Shown: positions 41,309 through 49,255 of the stretch, piece after piece
How the letters are laid out: every line of letters begins with the position of its first letter
How positions within the stretch are numbered: position 1 is the first letter of the stretch
Source: JSC-12 sp033764965
GTDB lineage: Bacteria > Cyanobacteriota > Cyanobacteriia > Leptolyngbyales > Leptolyngbyaceae
Length of the DNA stretch: 64,000 nt
NCBI GenBank assembly: GCA_033764965.1
Contig: JANRIN010000336.1
Location: forward strand, 1-64,000
Direction of reading: 5' to 3'
The notes under the pieces: generated by a model
Database searches by the model: none
What the model was told of the DNA's origin: nothing
What the model saw: only the letters and a program-made list of their open reading frames with translations
Made by a program: the position numbers and the translations under genes

Positions 41309-44300
41309 ATGGTCATAGTTCGACGGGTATTGCCGACGTTAACTATTCTGGCGATCGCCCCCCTCATCGCAACTGCCAGTTATGGGCAAAACTGTACGCC
41401 GGATGCCCTCCAGCAGACAGTTGAGGAGCTTCTGGATAATCAGAAACGTCCAACGGCTCAACAAACCTTAGTTCAATGTGGTGAGGCATCTGCTGCACCA
41501 TTGGCGGAATCGCTCAGCAATCCAGATGTTAATATGCGCCTGTATGCGGTTCAGACCTTAGGGCAGATGGGCTGGGATGCGGAAGCTGCGGTGCCCAATC
41601 TACTGGCAGTGATTCAGGACGATGCTGATACTCAAATTCGCCCTGATGCGGTGGTTGCCCTGGATCGGATTGTGCGCGATGGTGAATCCGATTTTAAAGC
41701 GTTGCAGGGCTGGCAAATTCAGAACATTCAGCCGCTAACTGTCCTCAAACAACGTCTGGATGAGGTGCAGACTGCCCTGGCTGAGGATGATTGGACAACC
41801 AAAGCTGACGATCTCAACAAACTGGAGCTATTGAGTCGTTTTCTGGAGGATCGCCTGAGTCCGTTAACGGAGCAACCCACCTATCAAATCCTGTCCTGGG
41901 GGCAAGCCAATCCCTGGATAGTTTTAATGGGCGCAGGGGCGATCGCTCTCACCACTGCCTATGGAGCCATGTTTTGGTTGCGCCCCTTGTGGTTGCTGAA
42001 GTTGGGAGATGGGGTCATTGAGGCGATCGCTAAACTTCCCCAGGTCGGCACTATCCTAAGTGGTGTACTGAAAACTCTGATGCCACTGAAGTACCATCCC
42101 CGTGTGCTGGATGCCTGGGTTGAGCAGCACTGGCAGCAGGTTCAGCAAGCGTTTCTGGAATTGCCTACTGTGCGCGATCGTCAGATTCACATTATTCTGC
42201 CCGTTTACCTGGATCAGACCTTCATCAATGAACTGACGGGGCATCATCTAGCAAGAACCTTTCAAAAACGGCTTTCCGTATTATTGATTGCGGGAGAGGG
42301 AGGGGCGGGAAAAACTAGCTTGGCGTGTCAGATTGCTCAATGGGGACTCAACAAACAGCTTGCCGTTTATCGCCTGCTGCCTGTGTTGATTGAAATAGAG
42401 TTGGATGAGAGAAAAACACTGACAGAAGCCATTCGCGGACAACTCAACACCCTGATCAATGAGACTGATGGTGTTCCGCCAACCCTTCTGGAGAAACTGC
42501 TCCAACATCAGCGGATTCTGGTAATTGTGGATCACCTGTCGGAAATGAGTGAGACAACCCGTCAGCAAATCACACCCGACCTGCCCGACTTTCCAGCAAA
42601 AGCTCTGGTGATTACCTCTCGCTTGGAGGAATCATTGGGAGGAGTACCCAAAACGATCCTCAAACCACTGCGAATTGAAGCCGATCGCCTGCTGGGATTT
42701 ATGCAGGCGTATGTGCGCTGGCGATTGAGTAAACAAGATGATCCATTTGTGGACGATGAATACTCACTTGCCTGCGATCGCCTGCGTCGGATGGTGGGGC
42801 AACGCAATATTACGGTATTGCTGGCACGACTCTATGCCGAACAGATGATTGAGCAACAGCAGGGAGCAGGAGGAATGTTACCTGCCTCTGTACCAGAATT
42901 GATGCTCAGTTATCTCAACCAGTTGAACCGCACGATTGAACCTGCCAATCAACGCGATCGCCTGCAAGTGCAGCGAGAGGCACAGGTGATTGCTTGGGAG
43001 TGTCTGAGACAGACCTACCGCCCTGCCGATGCTCAACGAGAAGCCGTCATTCAGGCATTACAGTCCATCCAATCATCAGACCCAGATGCAGTCCTGGAGT
43101 ATCTGGAAACCCGGCTACGGCTGCTACAAACCAAAGAACCGGGAGACAAAATTCGCATTGTGCTTGACCCCCTAGCAGAATATTTGGCTGCTATTTGCTT
43201 GGTCAATCGCAGTTGCACTGAAGAGAATCCAGAGGCATTCTGGCAGGAGTTTTTGGATTCAATCGATGCCATTCTGGAGCAGAGTAATGACCCGCCCGAA
43301 GCCATTCAGGGCTTTTTGCTGGCAGTGCGTGATTGCTGTCTGGTGAAGCAAAAGGAAGCCCGTATTCCAGCAGGCGTCACAGAGGAATTAGCCCGTCGAG
43401 CCGGATTAGACCCGGAGGAGTTGCGCCGAGAGGAGGAGAAACGGCGAATTCGCCTGCTGATTTCTGAACTATCGGCACCCGAACTGGACTATCGGATTGA
43501 TGCGGCTCATAAGTTGGGTCAAAAGGGAGCGATCGCCCACTGTGCTAGACCCAACTTGATTGGGATGATGGAAAACCGCAATCAAACCCTGGAAGCACGA
43601 CAGGCAGCCGCTCAAGCTCTGGGCAAGCTAGGCATCGGTGACGAAAACCTGCTTGCCTTACTAATTGACACTACCGATGAATTGGCACTTCGTCGCAGTG
43701 TGGCTGAAGCTCTGGGCACGATGAAGGCAGGACAGACGGAACTGCGTCAACTGTTGGAGAGTGATGACCAACCGTTACCCGTTCGCCAGGGAGCGGCAAG
43801 AGCCTTAGGACTGATTGGTGCCCCCAGTGGAGAGCCAGTGCCCATGCTAATTGTGGAGTTGATGCAGGAAGAGGTAATTACTCAGGTCAAATCCATTCCC
43901 GTCTGGCGAGAAATATTAAAGGAAGAACTGACTCTCGATCTCGTAGCAATTCCAGGAGGAGAGTTTCTCATGGGATCACCCCCTGATGAGGAAGGGCGAA
44001 ATTGGTATGAGTCTTTCTACCCTGAAACTGAAGGTTTGGATGTTGAAGCTCAGCACCTTGTTACCATATCACCTTTCTTCATGAGCCAGTATCCGATTAA
44101 CCAGGAGCAATGGAGGTTTGTTGCACAATTACCTATTATTAACCGGGATCTGGATCTTGACCCAGCCAACTTTAAAGGTGATCGCCATCCGGTAGAACTT
44201 GTGTCCTGGAATAACGCGATGGAATTTTGTGCCCGTCTGTCAAAGCAGACTGGCAAAACATATCGCTTGCCCTCTGAATCTGAGTGGGAATACGCCTGTC

Positions 44301-44704
44301 GCGCTGGAACCACCCAACCATTTCATTTAGGAGATACGCTCTCTACCGATTTTGTCAACTATGCTGGCAATCATACTTATGGAACCGGAGCCAAGGGTAT
44401 CTATCGTCAGAAAACCACTGAGGTCGGTAGTTTTGGTATTGTGAATGCCTTTGGTCTATCAGATATGCATGGCAATGTTTGGGAATGGTGTTTAGATCAT
44501 TGGCATCCTTCTTATGAGGGAGCACCAATAGATGGGAGTGCATGGGTAACAGACGGGGATTCTAGTTATAGAATGCTGCGGGGTGGTTCTTGGTACAACT
44601 ACCCTGGAGACTGTTGCTCCGCTTTGCGCTATCGGTACACAGCTACCGATCGACTCAATGTCATTGGGTTTCGTGTCGTGTGTGTTCCCCCATGGACTAT
44701 GTAG
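41309..44704 (+). CDS. NACHT NTPase with HEAT repeats and C-terminal FGE-sulfatase domain
   Basis: 1131 residues from ATG 41309 (ATG 41282 adds 9 residues before the signal-like helix). N-terminal hydrophobic segment TLTILAIAPLIATASYG, HEAT-like repeats, a second membrane helix (VLMGAGAIALTTAYGAMFWL), then a NACHT/STAND NTPase with Walker A AGEGGAGKTS (about residue 330) and RILVIVDHLSEM as Walker B. HEAT repeats follow (about 710-860), then an FGE-sulfatase domain (IPGGEFLMGS, YRLPSESEWEYACRAGTT, MHGNVWEWCLDHW, LRGGSWYNY, IGFRVVC). Sensor-type protein anchored in the membrane; the last 40 residues look like a diversified region. Confidence 0.82.
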   Translation: MVIVRRVLPTLTILAIAPLIATASYGQNCTPDALQQTVEELLDNQKRPTAQQTLVQCGEASAAPLAESLSNPDVNMRLYAVQTLGQMGWDAEAAVPNLLAVIQDDADTQIRPDAVVALDRIVRDGESDFKALQGWQIQNIQPLTVLKQRLDEVQTALAEDDWTTKADDLNKLELLSRFLEDRLSPLTEQPTYQILSWGQANPWIVLMGAGAIALTTAYGAMFWLRPLWLLKLGDGVIEAIAKLPQVGTILSGVLKTLMPLKYHPRVLDAWVEQHWQQVQQAFLELPTVRDRQIHIILPVYLDQTFINELTGHHLARTFQKRLSVLLIAGEGGAGKTSLACQIAQWGLNKQLAVYRLLPVLIEIELDERKTLTEAIRGQLNTLINETDGVPPTLLEKLLQHQRILVIVDHLSEMSETTRQQITPDLPDFPAKALVITSRLEESLGGVPKTILKPLRIEADRLLGFMQAYVRWRLSKQDDPFVDDEYSLACDRLRRMVGQRNITVLLARLYAEQMIEQQQGAGGMLPASVPELMLSYLNQLNRTIEPANQRDRLQVQREAQVIAWECLRQTYRPADAQREAVIQALQSIQSSDPDAVLEYLETRLRLLQTKEPGDKIRIVLDPLAEYLAAICLVNRSCTEENPEAFWQEFLDSIDAILEQSNDPPEAIQGFLLAVRDCCLVKQKEARIPAGVTEELARRAGLDPEELRREEEKRRIRLLISELSAPELDYRIDAAHKLGQKGAIAHCARPNLIGMMENRNQTLEARQAAAQALGKLGIGDENLLALLIDTTDELALRRSVAEALGTMKAGQTELRQLLESDDQPLPVRQGAARALGLIGAPSGEPVPMLIVELMQEEVITQVKSIPVWREILKEELTLDLVAIPGGEFLMGSPPDEEGRNWYESFYPETEGLDVEAQHLVTISPFFMSQYPINQEQWRFVAQLPIINRDLDLDPANFKGDRHPVELVSWNNAMEFCARLSKQTGKTYRLPSESEWEYACRAGTTQPFHLGDTLSTDFVNYAGNHTYGTGAKGIYRQKTTEVGSFGIVNAFGLSDMHGNVWEWCLDHWHPSYEGAPIDGSAWVTDGDSSYRMLRGGSWYNYPGDCCSALRYRYTATDRLNVIGFRVVCVPPWTM
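44590..44690 (+). other. Candidate variable region of a diversity-generating retroelement
   Basis: The end of the FGE domain, after the LRGGSW block, has the position and codon pattern of cyanobacterial DGR targets: many codons ending in C or T at sites where target families carry Asn (TAC, AAC, TAC, GAC, TGC, TAT, TAC, ACC, GAT, CTC, AAT, GTC), then an unvaried IGFRVVC block. I found no reverse transcriptase or template repeat in the window, so they would have to be elsewhere. Confidence 0.45.
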
Positions 44705-44720
44705 CACTATATCTGGGAAT

Positions 44721-44750
44721 AGGAGACAGGAGACAGGAGTCAGGAGTCAG
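44721..44750. repeat. Heptamer tandem repeat GGAGACA/GGAGTCA
   Basis: Four tandem 7-mers (GGAGACA twice, GGAGTCA twice) at 44722-44749, with further GGAGTCA near 44848 and inverted TGACTCC copies at 44886-44892 and 44918-44925. Short heptameric repeats of this type are frequent in cyanobacterial intergenic DNA. They fill the 288-bp gap between the NACHT gene and the par genes. Confidence 0.7.
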
Positions 44751-44992
44751 AAGGAAGAGGAGGATTACTCTGGGCTTGTCTATAAATTTTCTGGAAATTT
44801 CACGAAAAATCAAAGATTCCAACCCTTAGAAGCTATGTTAAGAGACAGGAGTCAGTAGGCATGAACAATTCCTTATTCCGGCTTCTGACTCCCCCTCTAT
44901 TCAGATTATTCTGTCCTCTGACTCCCGGCTCCTGCATCCTAACCAAAAGCTCCCACATCTGCTCCCATGATGCTACTGTCATAGCGATCGCC

Positions 44993-45415
44993 CTAAAAAT
45001 CATCTAGAACTTGGTCTAAATCTGCTGGGTCAACCTCTCCTCGCATTTGGGCTAATGTCATTGAGAAAGTGGGTTCTTCCTCGACCTGTTTATGATTGGG
45101 CGATATGGCAGCTTGCGCGACCGCAGAAGAGACGACTGAAGGAATCAGGATAGACTCTGCTGGCAGAAACCGTTGTTGAATTTGAAAGATCCGGTACTGC
45201 AACTCTTGAATTGATGTTTTGGCGATCGCTTGCAGTTCCAACTCATTCCCCTGAGATTCCATCATCCAGGGCAAATAAAACGCCTTCAGTGCCCGCAAAA
45301 CTGCCTCACGAGGAACAAGATTCGGGTCATAATTCAAGTAGTGAAACAGCTTACCTTCAATTGAATCGGCTCCTGCCTCAAATCGCCGTAGAGCGATCCG
45401 TTCTCGTTTCGCCAT
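44993..45415 (-). CDS. ParR-like partner of the actin-like segregation protein
   Basis: 140 residues from ATG 45415, one base after the stop of the upstream actin-like gene. The N-terminus MAKRERIALRRFEAGADSIEGKLFHYLN is basic and helical, and the C-terminus acidic (EEEPTFSMTLAQMRGEVDPADLDQVLDDF). Size, order and polarity fit the DNA-binding adaptor (ParR/StbB type) of ParM systems, though similarity is too low to name directly. The acidic tail would contact the filament. Confidence 0.6.
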   Translation of the reverse strand: MAKRERIALRRFEAGADSIEGKLFHYLNYDPNLVPREAVLRALKAFYLPWMMESQGNELELQAIAKTSIQELQYRIFQIQQRFLPAESILIPSVVSSAVAQAAISPNHKQVEEEPTFSMTLAQMRGEVDPADLDQVLDDF

Positions 45416-45416
45416 C

Positions 45417-46514
45417 TCATGCAACCTCAGGTCTTTCTGCAAACCGCAATCCCATCCACTTTGCTCCACCAAAGCAGTCAGCAAATCTAGCCTGCTCTGA
45501 CTCAGTCGGCACCTTTAAGACGGTTGAAACTTCCCGTATCAGTTCCGGCATCCAGTTCACTGTTGCTCCCGGTAAAGTGCTTAGAAAAGTTTCTAGCCGA
45601 GGTCGCAGAGTCGATAGGGCTGTTCCTCCACCAACCAGCACCTCATAGCTGGGAATGTCGAGCGCCGCAAATTTGTCACTGAGATGGTGGCGAACCTGCT
45701 CCCAATAAAACGCTTCTGCCTTTTGCCTTCGTTCTGTGAGAGGAAAGGTTTTTCCGGGTTGATCGGGAAAGGCAACGGTTTCAGCTTGGCGTAGCAGCGC
45801 ATCAAACAGGTAGGGATTATCAGGTTTACAAATTCCCTGGGCGATCGATTGCAAAAACTCCAAATAACCAAGCTTGACAGTTCCGCTGGGTTCTCCGGTG
45901 GGTGGTTTTCCCTGACGAAACACGAGAAAGGTCAAATCCCGGTAGCCTACCATAACCACAACATACGTCCGGTTGGGGCTATCTTTCTGCCGCAGTGCTT
46001 GGAACTTGCGCCACTGCACAAGACCTGCCCCTTCTGGTAATACCTTGATGACCTGGGGTTCCAGTTCTATGGATGTTCCCCGGTAGATGAATGATTTGGT
46101 CTGGGATAGAACACTTGCAACTTCATGCTGATCAGACAAGTATTCATCGAATGGCAGAGCAACACCAATGTCGATCGCGAATTGAGTCGTATTGAAGCGA
46201 TGTGCCATTTCCCCAATCGCTCCCAGAATTCGCAGGTGAGCCAGAGTACTTTTGCGGAGCATGGCAGTCGTTTTGTTAGAGCGTCCCTCTGCATCTTCAG
46301 CCAAAGCATAAGCTGTGGAATCCAATTGGAGATACGCCCCAGACTCTAAACCACCTCCAAACTGAGTGCCCTGGTCTTGTAGAATTTGCAGTTCTGAAGG
46401 GGGAAGGTCAGCCACTCGTGGAGGACATAGATAGCTCTGAAATGTCACTCCATTGCAAAAGGCAGCTTTAGTTCCAGACATTCCCAGATCGACATAAATT
46501 TGATACTTCGTCAT
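45417..46514 (-). CDS. parM: ParM/StbA-like actin-family ATPase
   Basis: 365 residues from ATG 46514 (AGGAAG upstream; longer frame to 46562 lacks one). Phosphate-1 loop IYVDLGMSGTKAAF, phosphate-2 region FAIDIGVALPFDEY and adenosine loop YEVLVGGGTALS mark an actin/Hsp70-fold ATPase of the ParM/StbA group, which partitions plasmids by filament growth. A motif shared with the transfer promoters lies 159 bp upstream. Its presence suggests that the element has or had a plasmid phase. Confidence 0.8.
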   Translation of the reverse strand: MTKYQIYVDLGMSGTKAAFCNGVTFQSYLCPPRVADLPPSELQILQDQGTQFGGGLESGAYLQLDSTAYALAEDAEGRSNKTTAMLRKSTLAHLRILGAIGEMAHRFNTTQFAIDIGVALPFDEYLSDQHEVASVLSQTKSFIYRGTSIELEPQVIKVLPEGAGLVQWRKFQALRQKDSPNRTYVVVMVGYRDLTFLVFRQGKPPTGEPSGTVKLGYLEFLQSIAQGICKPDNPYLFDALLRQAETVAFPDQPGKTFPLTERRQKAEAFYWEQVRHHLSDKFAALDIPSYEVLVGGGTALSTLRPRLETFLSTLPGATVNWMPELIREVSTVLKVPTESEQARFADCFGGAKWMGLRFAERPEVA

Positions 46515-46672
46515 ATCATTTCTTCCTGGCGTGATTTGGCGTTGATTGGCGGACGTTTCCACTCAAATAGGGTTAATTTTTGCGAGAAGTGGGCGATCGC
46601 ATCAAACCTGGCGTCTGTTGACGGATTTTGGCGGAAGCAGCGAGTCACCACATCGTCAAACTAAGGCGCTGA

Positions 46673-46690
46673 TATGACTGTCGTGTAGAA
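46673..46690 (-). promoter_or_regulatory. Transfer-regulon motif, copy 1 (parM side)
   Basis: On the minus strand TTCTACACGACAGTCATA. Directed toward parM, 158 nt before its start codon. Contains the invariant CTACA-N3-CAGTCATA shared by all five copies. Confidence 0.75.
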
Positions 46691-46750
46691 AGAGTCTGCT
46701 AAAGATGTGACTGCTTGAAAGGATAAAGCGTCATCGATTTCCGACACGAT

Positions 46751-46768
46751 TTCTACATCTCAGTCATA
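46751..46768 (+). promoter_or_regulatory. Transfer-regulon motif, copy 2 (relaxosome genes)
   Basis: TTCTACATCTCAGTCATA, 252 nt before the RHH accessory gene at 47021 and 78 bp from the oppositely oriented copy 1. Confidence 0.75.
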
Positions 46769-46898
46769 CTCCCTGATTATTCTTGGGCACATCACGGTTG
46801 CTCCCGCCCCTTCATGGAGGACTCTTTGTTGCCCCCTCACCGTCGCTCACACCTGACGCCCTAAATTTGAGGCAATATCTGTCAATCCTGCTGACAAC

Positions 46899-46929
46899 TC
46901 AACTGACAGTTGACACTGATCAACCAGTG
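46899..46929. repeat. Adjacent inverted repeats, possible oriT/nic dyads
   Basis: TCAACTG/CAGTTGA with a 1-bp centre, followed immediately by CACTG/CAGTG with a 6-nt loop, 92-122 bp before the RHH gene. Dyads next to nic sites are typical of oriT, but I cannot place a nic site. Confidence 0.35.
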
Positions 46930-47020
46930 CAGAGCAGGGATTTTAAGCCACCAATCAACATGAGCAGCAACGTGATGGTTTTATCGACAACTCTCCCGAC
47001 ACTCAAATCTCCAATTCTGC

Positions 47021-47323
47021 ATGGCAAGCTCATTTCACGTCTCCTTACCTGCTGACGAAGCCAGAACTATCGAAGCCAGCGCCCAGGCTCAAGGCATTAA
47101 TCCGACTCAACTGATCCGAAATCGATTGCGCGAGTGGGAAGACCAGAAGCAATTGAAAGCCCGGATTCAAAAAGTTGAAGTGCAACTCGATGCTCAACAA
47201 CTGCTGCTGGAATGCATTGCCCTGGATACGGCACCTGAATCCCTTAAAGGCAATCGTCAGGCGTTGATCGACAAAATTAACGAGCGTCTAAGCCAGTTTG
47301 ACGAGACTAGTACCAGGAAATAG
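47021..47323 (+). CDS. RHH relaxosome accessory protein
   Basis: 100 residues. SSFHVSLPADEARTIEASAQ then GINPTQLIRNRLREWEDQ is a ribbon-helix-helix domain; the rest is a coiled coil (KARIQKVEVQLDAQQLLLE). Size and place, 2 bp before the relaxase gene, match the TrwA/MobC-type proteins that bind oriT and repress transfer promoters. Confidence 0.7.
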   Translation: MASSFHVSLPADEARTIEASAQAQGINPTQLIRNRLREWEDQKQLKARIQKVEVQLDAQQLLLECIALDTAPESLKGNRQALIDKINERLSQFDETSTRK

Positions 47324-47325
47324 CA

Positions 47326-49125
47326 ATGGTCGTTTCCCTCAGCAATATTTCGCCCAGTCAGGGCAGTAGCTACTACACCCGTGAGGGCTACTTGTCTCAA
47401 GATGAACAGCGATCGCACTCTCAATGGACTGGCAAACTCGCAAGGATATTAGGTGTCAGCGGTCATGTCGATGCTCAAGCGTTTGCCCTGTTACTGCAAA
47501 GCAAAGACCTGTCAGGTGAGGTGTTGATTGACAAGTCGAGATTGCATCAACAGCAGAGCAATGCCAGGAGCCAGAGTCGATCAGTCCCAACTGAGCGTGC
47601 AGGTATTGATCTGACCAGCAGTGCCCCTAAATCGATCAGTATTCAAGCTTTGGTATTTGGTGACAGCCGTTTAGAGAATGCCCATCGACAGGCAACAGAG
47701 GTGATGTTGCAGGTTGTTGAATCGCGCTATGCCATCACTCGAATTACCCAGGATAAAAAGCGGCTACGAATCACAACGGGCAAACTGGCGATCGCGCAAT
47801 TCCATCACGACACCTCTAGAGCATTAGACCCTCAATTACACACTCACAACGTTCTGCTCAACCTCCAACAGCGACCGGACGGTAAGTGGCAAATCCTCGA
47901 TAATACAGCGATTTATCGCGCCAAGATGTTGCTGGGTTTGATTTATCGGAATGAACTGGCGGTCGTCGTGCAACAGATTGGTTACGAGATTGAGATTGCA
48001 AATCCTAAACACGGCTTCTGGGAATTGAAAGGCTACGAGCAACGGTTGCTGAAGCAATTTAGTAAACGTGCCCAGCATATTCGAGAAGTTGCCAGTGAAG
48101 AAGTCAGCAGTCAGCATAAAGCCTGGATTGCCAGTCACTCTCAACGTGCCAAAAAGAAGGTCATACCCCGTGAGGAGTTAGTTTCTCGTTGGCAGGCTGA
48201 GGCAGAAGTAACAGGAATTTGCTCTATTGAATCCTGTCATTCCATTCAGCGATCGCCTGATGTTGCTCAATCTCTCGTTCAAGAGAGTATTGCCTGGTGT
48301 GTTGAACGGCATGTTCTGTTTCGTCAGGAAGACCTTGAACGGCATGTTCTCACGCACATCGGACAAATCAGCTTTGAAGAACTCCAAAGGGCGATTAGCG
48401 CTGCATCAAACCTGATTACCGTAACCGACGAAAAAGAGCAGCAACAGTACACCAGCCAACAGGTACTAGATCTGGCAAAGCCTGCATCTCTAAGCGAAAA
48501 CGATGAAGGAGAACTGACTCACTATGAACTTGATCGAGGACTTGAAGCAAGTCAAACAGTCCGCCACCATTCAACCGCCAACTCCAGTGAAGCCCGATCC
48601 GAATGCGATCGTGACCTATCCGAAGCCGAAGGCGACGACACCGCCAACTCAGACGAAACCATCTCCAGCGACATCGAGAGTTCCATCTCAAGTTCCAACG
48701 ACACCTCAGCAACCGGAACGGCGATCGCCTTCTCTACAGTTAACCAACGAATGGCAGGAGTGGATGCAACCCGCACCTGCGACAGCAGAACAGGTAGATC
48801 AACTGCTTGCAATTCTCAAGCCCCTTCCCCGCAGTTTGATTACCCTCAAACAGATGCTGGATCTGGCAGCGAAGAAAACCGATCGCATCGATACCTCCTG
48901 CACCAACTCGCTGATGAGTTTGCAGAGCTTGAACGAGTATTTTCAGGAGAATCAGACGAGCGATACCAGTCTACCGACAATTTCACTACGCCAGATCGAG
49001 ATCAGCTTGAAACAGCAGCAGGCGCTCGCCGAGCAGACGAAGAGCCAAATTCTGGAAGCCCTCAATACGAATTCACCATCGAAACCTCACAAGACCTGGA
49101 AGACGGTTGGAGTCCGAGTCATTGA
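47326..49125 (+). CDS. MOBF-type conjugative relaxase, without helicase domain
   Basis: 599 residues as an open frame. N-terminal tyrosines Y16/Y17/Y22 (SSYYTREGY), then LTSSAPKSISI and the HUH metal site HHDTSRALDPQLHTHNVLLN at about 159-178 identify a TrwC/TraI-like relaxase. The conserved domain ends near residue 350. Residues 400-599 are Ser/Asp/Glu/Thr-rich and overlap a second, clearly coding frame at 48524-49255, so the true C-terminus is uncertain. TrwC/TraI proteins usually carry a RecD-like helicase; none is seen. Cleaves oriT and leads the strand into the coupling protein. Confidence 0.82.
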   Translation: MVVSLSNISPSQGSSYYTREGYLSQDEQRSHSQWTGKLARILGVSGHVDAQAFALLLQSKDLSGEVLIDKSRLHQQQSNARSQSRSVPTERAGIDLTSSAPKSISIQALVFGDSRLENAHRQATEVMLQVVESRYAITRITQDKKRLRITTGKLAIAQFHHDTSRALDPQLHTHNVLLNLQQRPDGKWQILDNTAIYRAKMLLGLIYRNELAVVVQQIGYEIEIANPKHGFWELKGYEQRLLKQFSKRAQHIREVASEEVSSQHKAWIASHSQRAKKKVIPREELVSRWQAEAEVTGICSIESCHSIQRSPDVAQSLVQESIAWCVERHVLFRQEDLERHVLTHIGQISFEELQRAISAASNLITVTDEKEQQQYTSQQVLDLAKPASLSENDEGELTHYELDRGLEASQTVRHHSTANSSEARSECDRDLSEAEGDDTANSDETISSDIESSISSSNDTSATGTAIAFSTVNQRMAGVDATRTCDSRTGRSTACNSQAPSPQFDYPQTDAGSGSEENRSHRYLLHQLADEFAELERVFSGESDERYQSTDNFTTPDRDQLETAAGARRADEEPNSGSPQYEFTIETSQDLEDGWSPSH

Positions 49126-49255
49126 AGGAGCTGCGATCGCCCTTGTGACCTGGCTCCTGGTTCAATACAACCCCATCGGTCTAAATCACATCAATACCGG
49201 AGTCAATAACCTTCTCATCAAACTTGAACGCCTTGCAGGAGCCAAACAGCCATGA
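48524..49255 (+). CDS. Pro-rich, tail-anchored protein overlapping the relaxase frame
   Basis: 243 residues in frame 2, with a strong GAAGGAG ribosome-binding site before ATG 48524. A Pro/Thr-rich stretch (about 15-70) is followed by a helical domain and a C-terminal membrane helix (IEGAAIALVTWLLVQY) with a short tail. The stop overlaps the next ATG by 4 bp. For its first 602 bp the relaxase frame stays open as well. Function unknown; perhaps anchors the relaxosome at the membrane. Confidence 0.72.
   Translation: MNLIEDLKQVKQSATIQPPTPVKPDPNAIVTYPKPKATTPPTQTKPSPATSRVPSQVPTTPQQPERRSPSLQLTNEWQEWMQPAPATAEQVDQLLAILKPLPRSLITLKQMLDLAAKKTDRIDTSCTNSLMSLQSLNEYFQENQTSDTSLPTISLRQIEISLKQQQALAEQTKSQILEALNTNSPSKPHKTWKTVGVRVIEGAAIALVTWLLVQYNPIGLNHINTGVNNLLIKLERLAGAKQP

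Larger units (their letters stand above)
46515..47020. other. Divergent control region between par and transfer genes; candidate oriT
   Basis: No supported gene in 506 bp (a plus-strand frame from 46783 has composition unlike protein). It holds two facing copies of CTACA-N3-CAGTCATA (46673-46690 minus, 46751-46768 plus) and, closer to the relaxase side, the dyads TCAACTG-A-CAGTTGA (46899-46913) and CACTG-N6-CAGTG (46914-46929). Position upstream of the relaxosome genes makes this the expected place for oriT. Confidence 0.5.

Noticed and set aside
42562..43305. Minus-strand frames opposite the NACHT gene
   Set aside because: Ser/Arg-rich shadows of the long coding frame with no independent signals.
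44721..44940. CRISPR array
   Set aside because: The repeats are 7-bp tandem units with no unique spacers of constant size.
46783..47055. 90-codon plus-strand frame before the relaxosome genes
   Set aside because: No ribosome-binding site, composition not protein-like, overlaps the RHH gene start and the putative oriT; treated as non-coding.
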